Assembly (NCBI RefSeq): GCF_008831285.2
Contig: NC_045143.1
Location: 21,100,854-21,164,853 of the forward strand
Direction: 5' to 3'
From: Nymphaea colorata
Lineage: Eukaryota > Streptophyta > Magnoliopsida > Nymphaeales > Nymphaeaceae
DNA length: 64,000 bases
Position 1 is the stretch's first letter, and the number at the start of each line of letters is the position of its first letter. A model generated the notes under the pieces. That model saw only the letters and a program-made list of their open reading frames with translations. It was not told where the DNA came from and did no database searches. Positions 63,232-64,000 of the stretch are shown one piece after another. Made by a program: the position numbers and the translations under genes.

Positions 63232-64000
63232 GATGGCGACCATGATGGGACCTGTCATCATTTGGCTATGATTATAATTGATGCATTTTCACTAACTTAA
63301 ACATCTCACATATTGCCAATGATAAAGCATGTCCCCTATTTTGGCCTTGACCTCATTGGCACTTAATTGCATCGCTTGGTGATTGTGTTTGCTTTCTTGC
63401 ACGTAAGACTAATTGAGGATGGTCAATCATGTTCACTTAGATTTAGGATCAAATACAACCCTCCTCAATTTAAGAGTTGTTTGAAAACAATGTTTGCTCT
63501 TCTATTTATTTCAATCATCATCTTATGCAACATTGCATTAGAGACAACTCATTTTTCATGATTTCTCATATTTTAAAATCTCAATACCTATTTGTTCCGG
63601 TCATCATGTTGCCGGACTTGGTCTTAAGCGGTAGCACAAGACTAAGTCTTACAACTAGACCACACCTTGGGTGGGAAAGCCCCCTCGTTAGTACCATGAG
63701 TGGTAATTTATGGTATATCGACGAGTGATCAAGAAGAAGTGGATAAACCTTACCCTTAGTTGCCTAATGGAGAATTTTATGCTCGTACTAAGCCTTTTGG
63801 CTAAGGTATATTGGCATATCTTATATGGAACAATTTGATCAAACCAAATTCAATTAGGGTCCTAGACTCATTTTCAAATATATGCATGATAAATGTGACT
63901 TTCAAAAATACTGGATGTTTATCATTATATGATGAATACATGTGTGCCTTCATGCAATCTTTGATCAATTTCATAATCTTGCATCTCATTTTCTCATTTA
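63232..64000. other. Possible leader of the Ty3-type element
   Basis: Begins with the primer-site-like TGGCGACCATGATGGGACC. No gag could be read before the window ends. Confidence 0.3.

Overview
The window is nuclear DNA of a flowering plant. It is AT-rich and carries one large protein gene with typical plant GT-AG introns. Plant-type Copia, hAT, LINE and LTR elements are packed into and around that gene. I cannot name the species. There is no sign of bacterial, organellar or viral gene organisation.

Positions 1-38810 (+) hold the 3' three quarters of a BEACH-domain gene of the plant BCHC subgroup (neurobeachin/LYST relatives). I place 25 exons here, in frame from base 3 to a TAG at 38808-38810, giving about 2,239 residues. 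In order the product has a ConA-like region, an armadillo-like/DUF4704-type region, a linker, the PH-BEACH module, the BEACH domain and C-terminal WD40 repeats. The 5' end lies left of the window. The introns vary greatly: several are under 150 bp, but others are 5.6, 3.3, 13.3, 1.7, 1.9 and 2.6 kb, and most of these carry recognisable transposons.

Intron 1 holds a complete Copia element (646-5199, target duplication CATAG) with no recognisable gag. Intron 7 has a small hAT-like element that split an AT microsatellite. Intron 12 (14361-27693) is a stack of five mutually inserted elements: hAT-C, then Copia-C, hAT-B, Copia-2 and hAT-A. Only the innermost, hAT-A (18987-22426), has both ends; the other four keep only their right arms. 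Intron 20 has a 774-bp hAT-like element. Intron 24 has a 369-bp deletion derivative of hAT-A and another hAT-like element nested in an AT-rich repeat. In all I see five hAT-like elements with terminal repeats and 8-bp target duplications (one of them imperfect), all inside this one gene.

From 38.8 to 64 kb I see no cellular gene. It holds a short Copia reverse-transcriptase relic (41.6 kb), a decayed minus-strand LINE (about 44.0-50.8 kb) with an insertion in its coding region, a decayed Copia element (about 51.3-53.9 kb), an LTR-like stretch of unclear class (54.1-57.2 kb), and a long Ty3-type LTR (about 58242-63231). A 2.3-kb terminal-inverted-repeat element (58837-61151) interrupts this LTR and carries what looks like the captured first exon of an ACT-domain (ACR9/ACR10-like) gene.

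The most notable points are the Copia pair that share the same two in-frame stops and a missing gag, the parent/derivative hAT pair within one gene, the captured ACR exon, and a small ORF type found at both ends of the LINE. All comparisons were made by eye; no database or alignment program was used.
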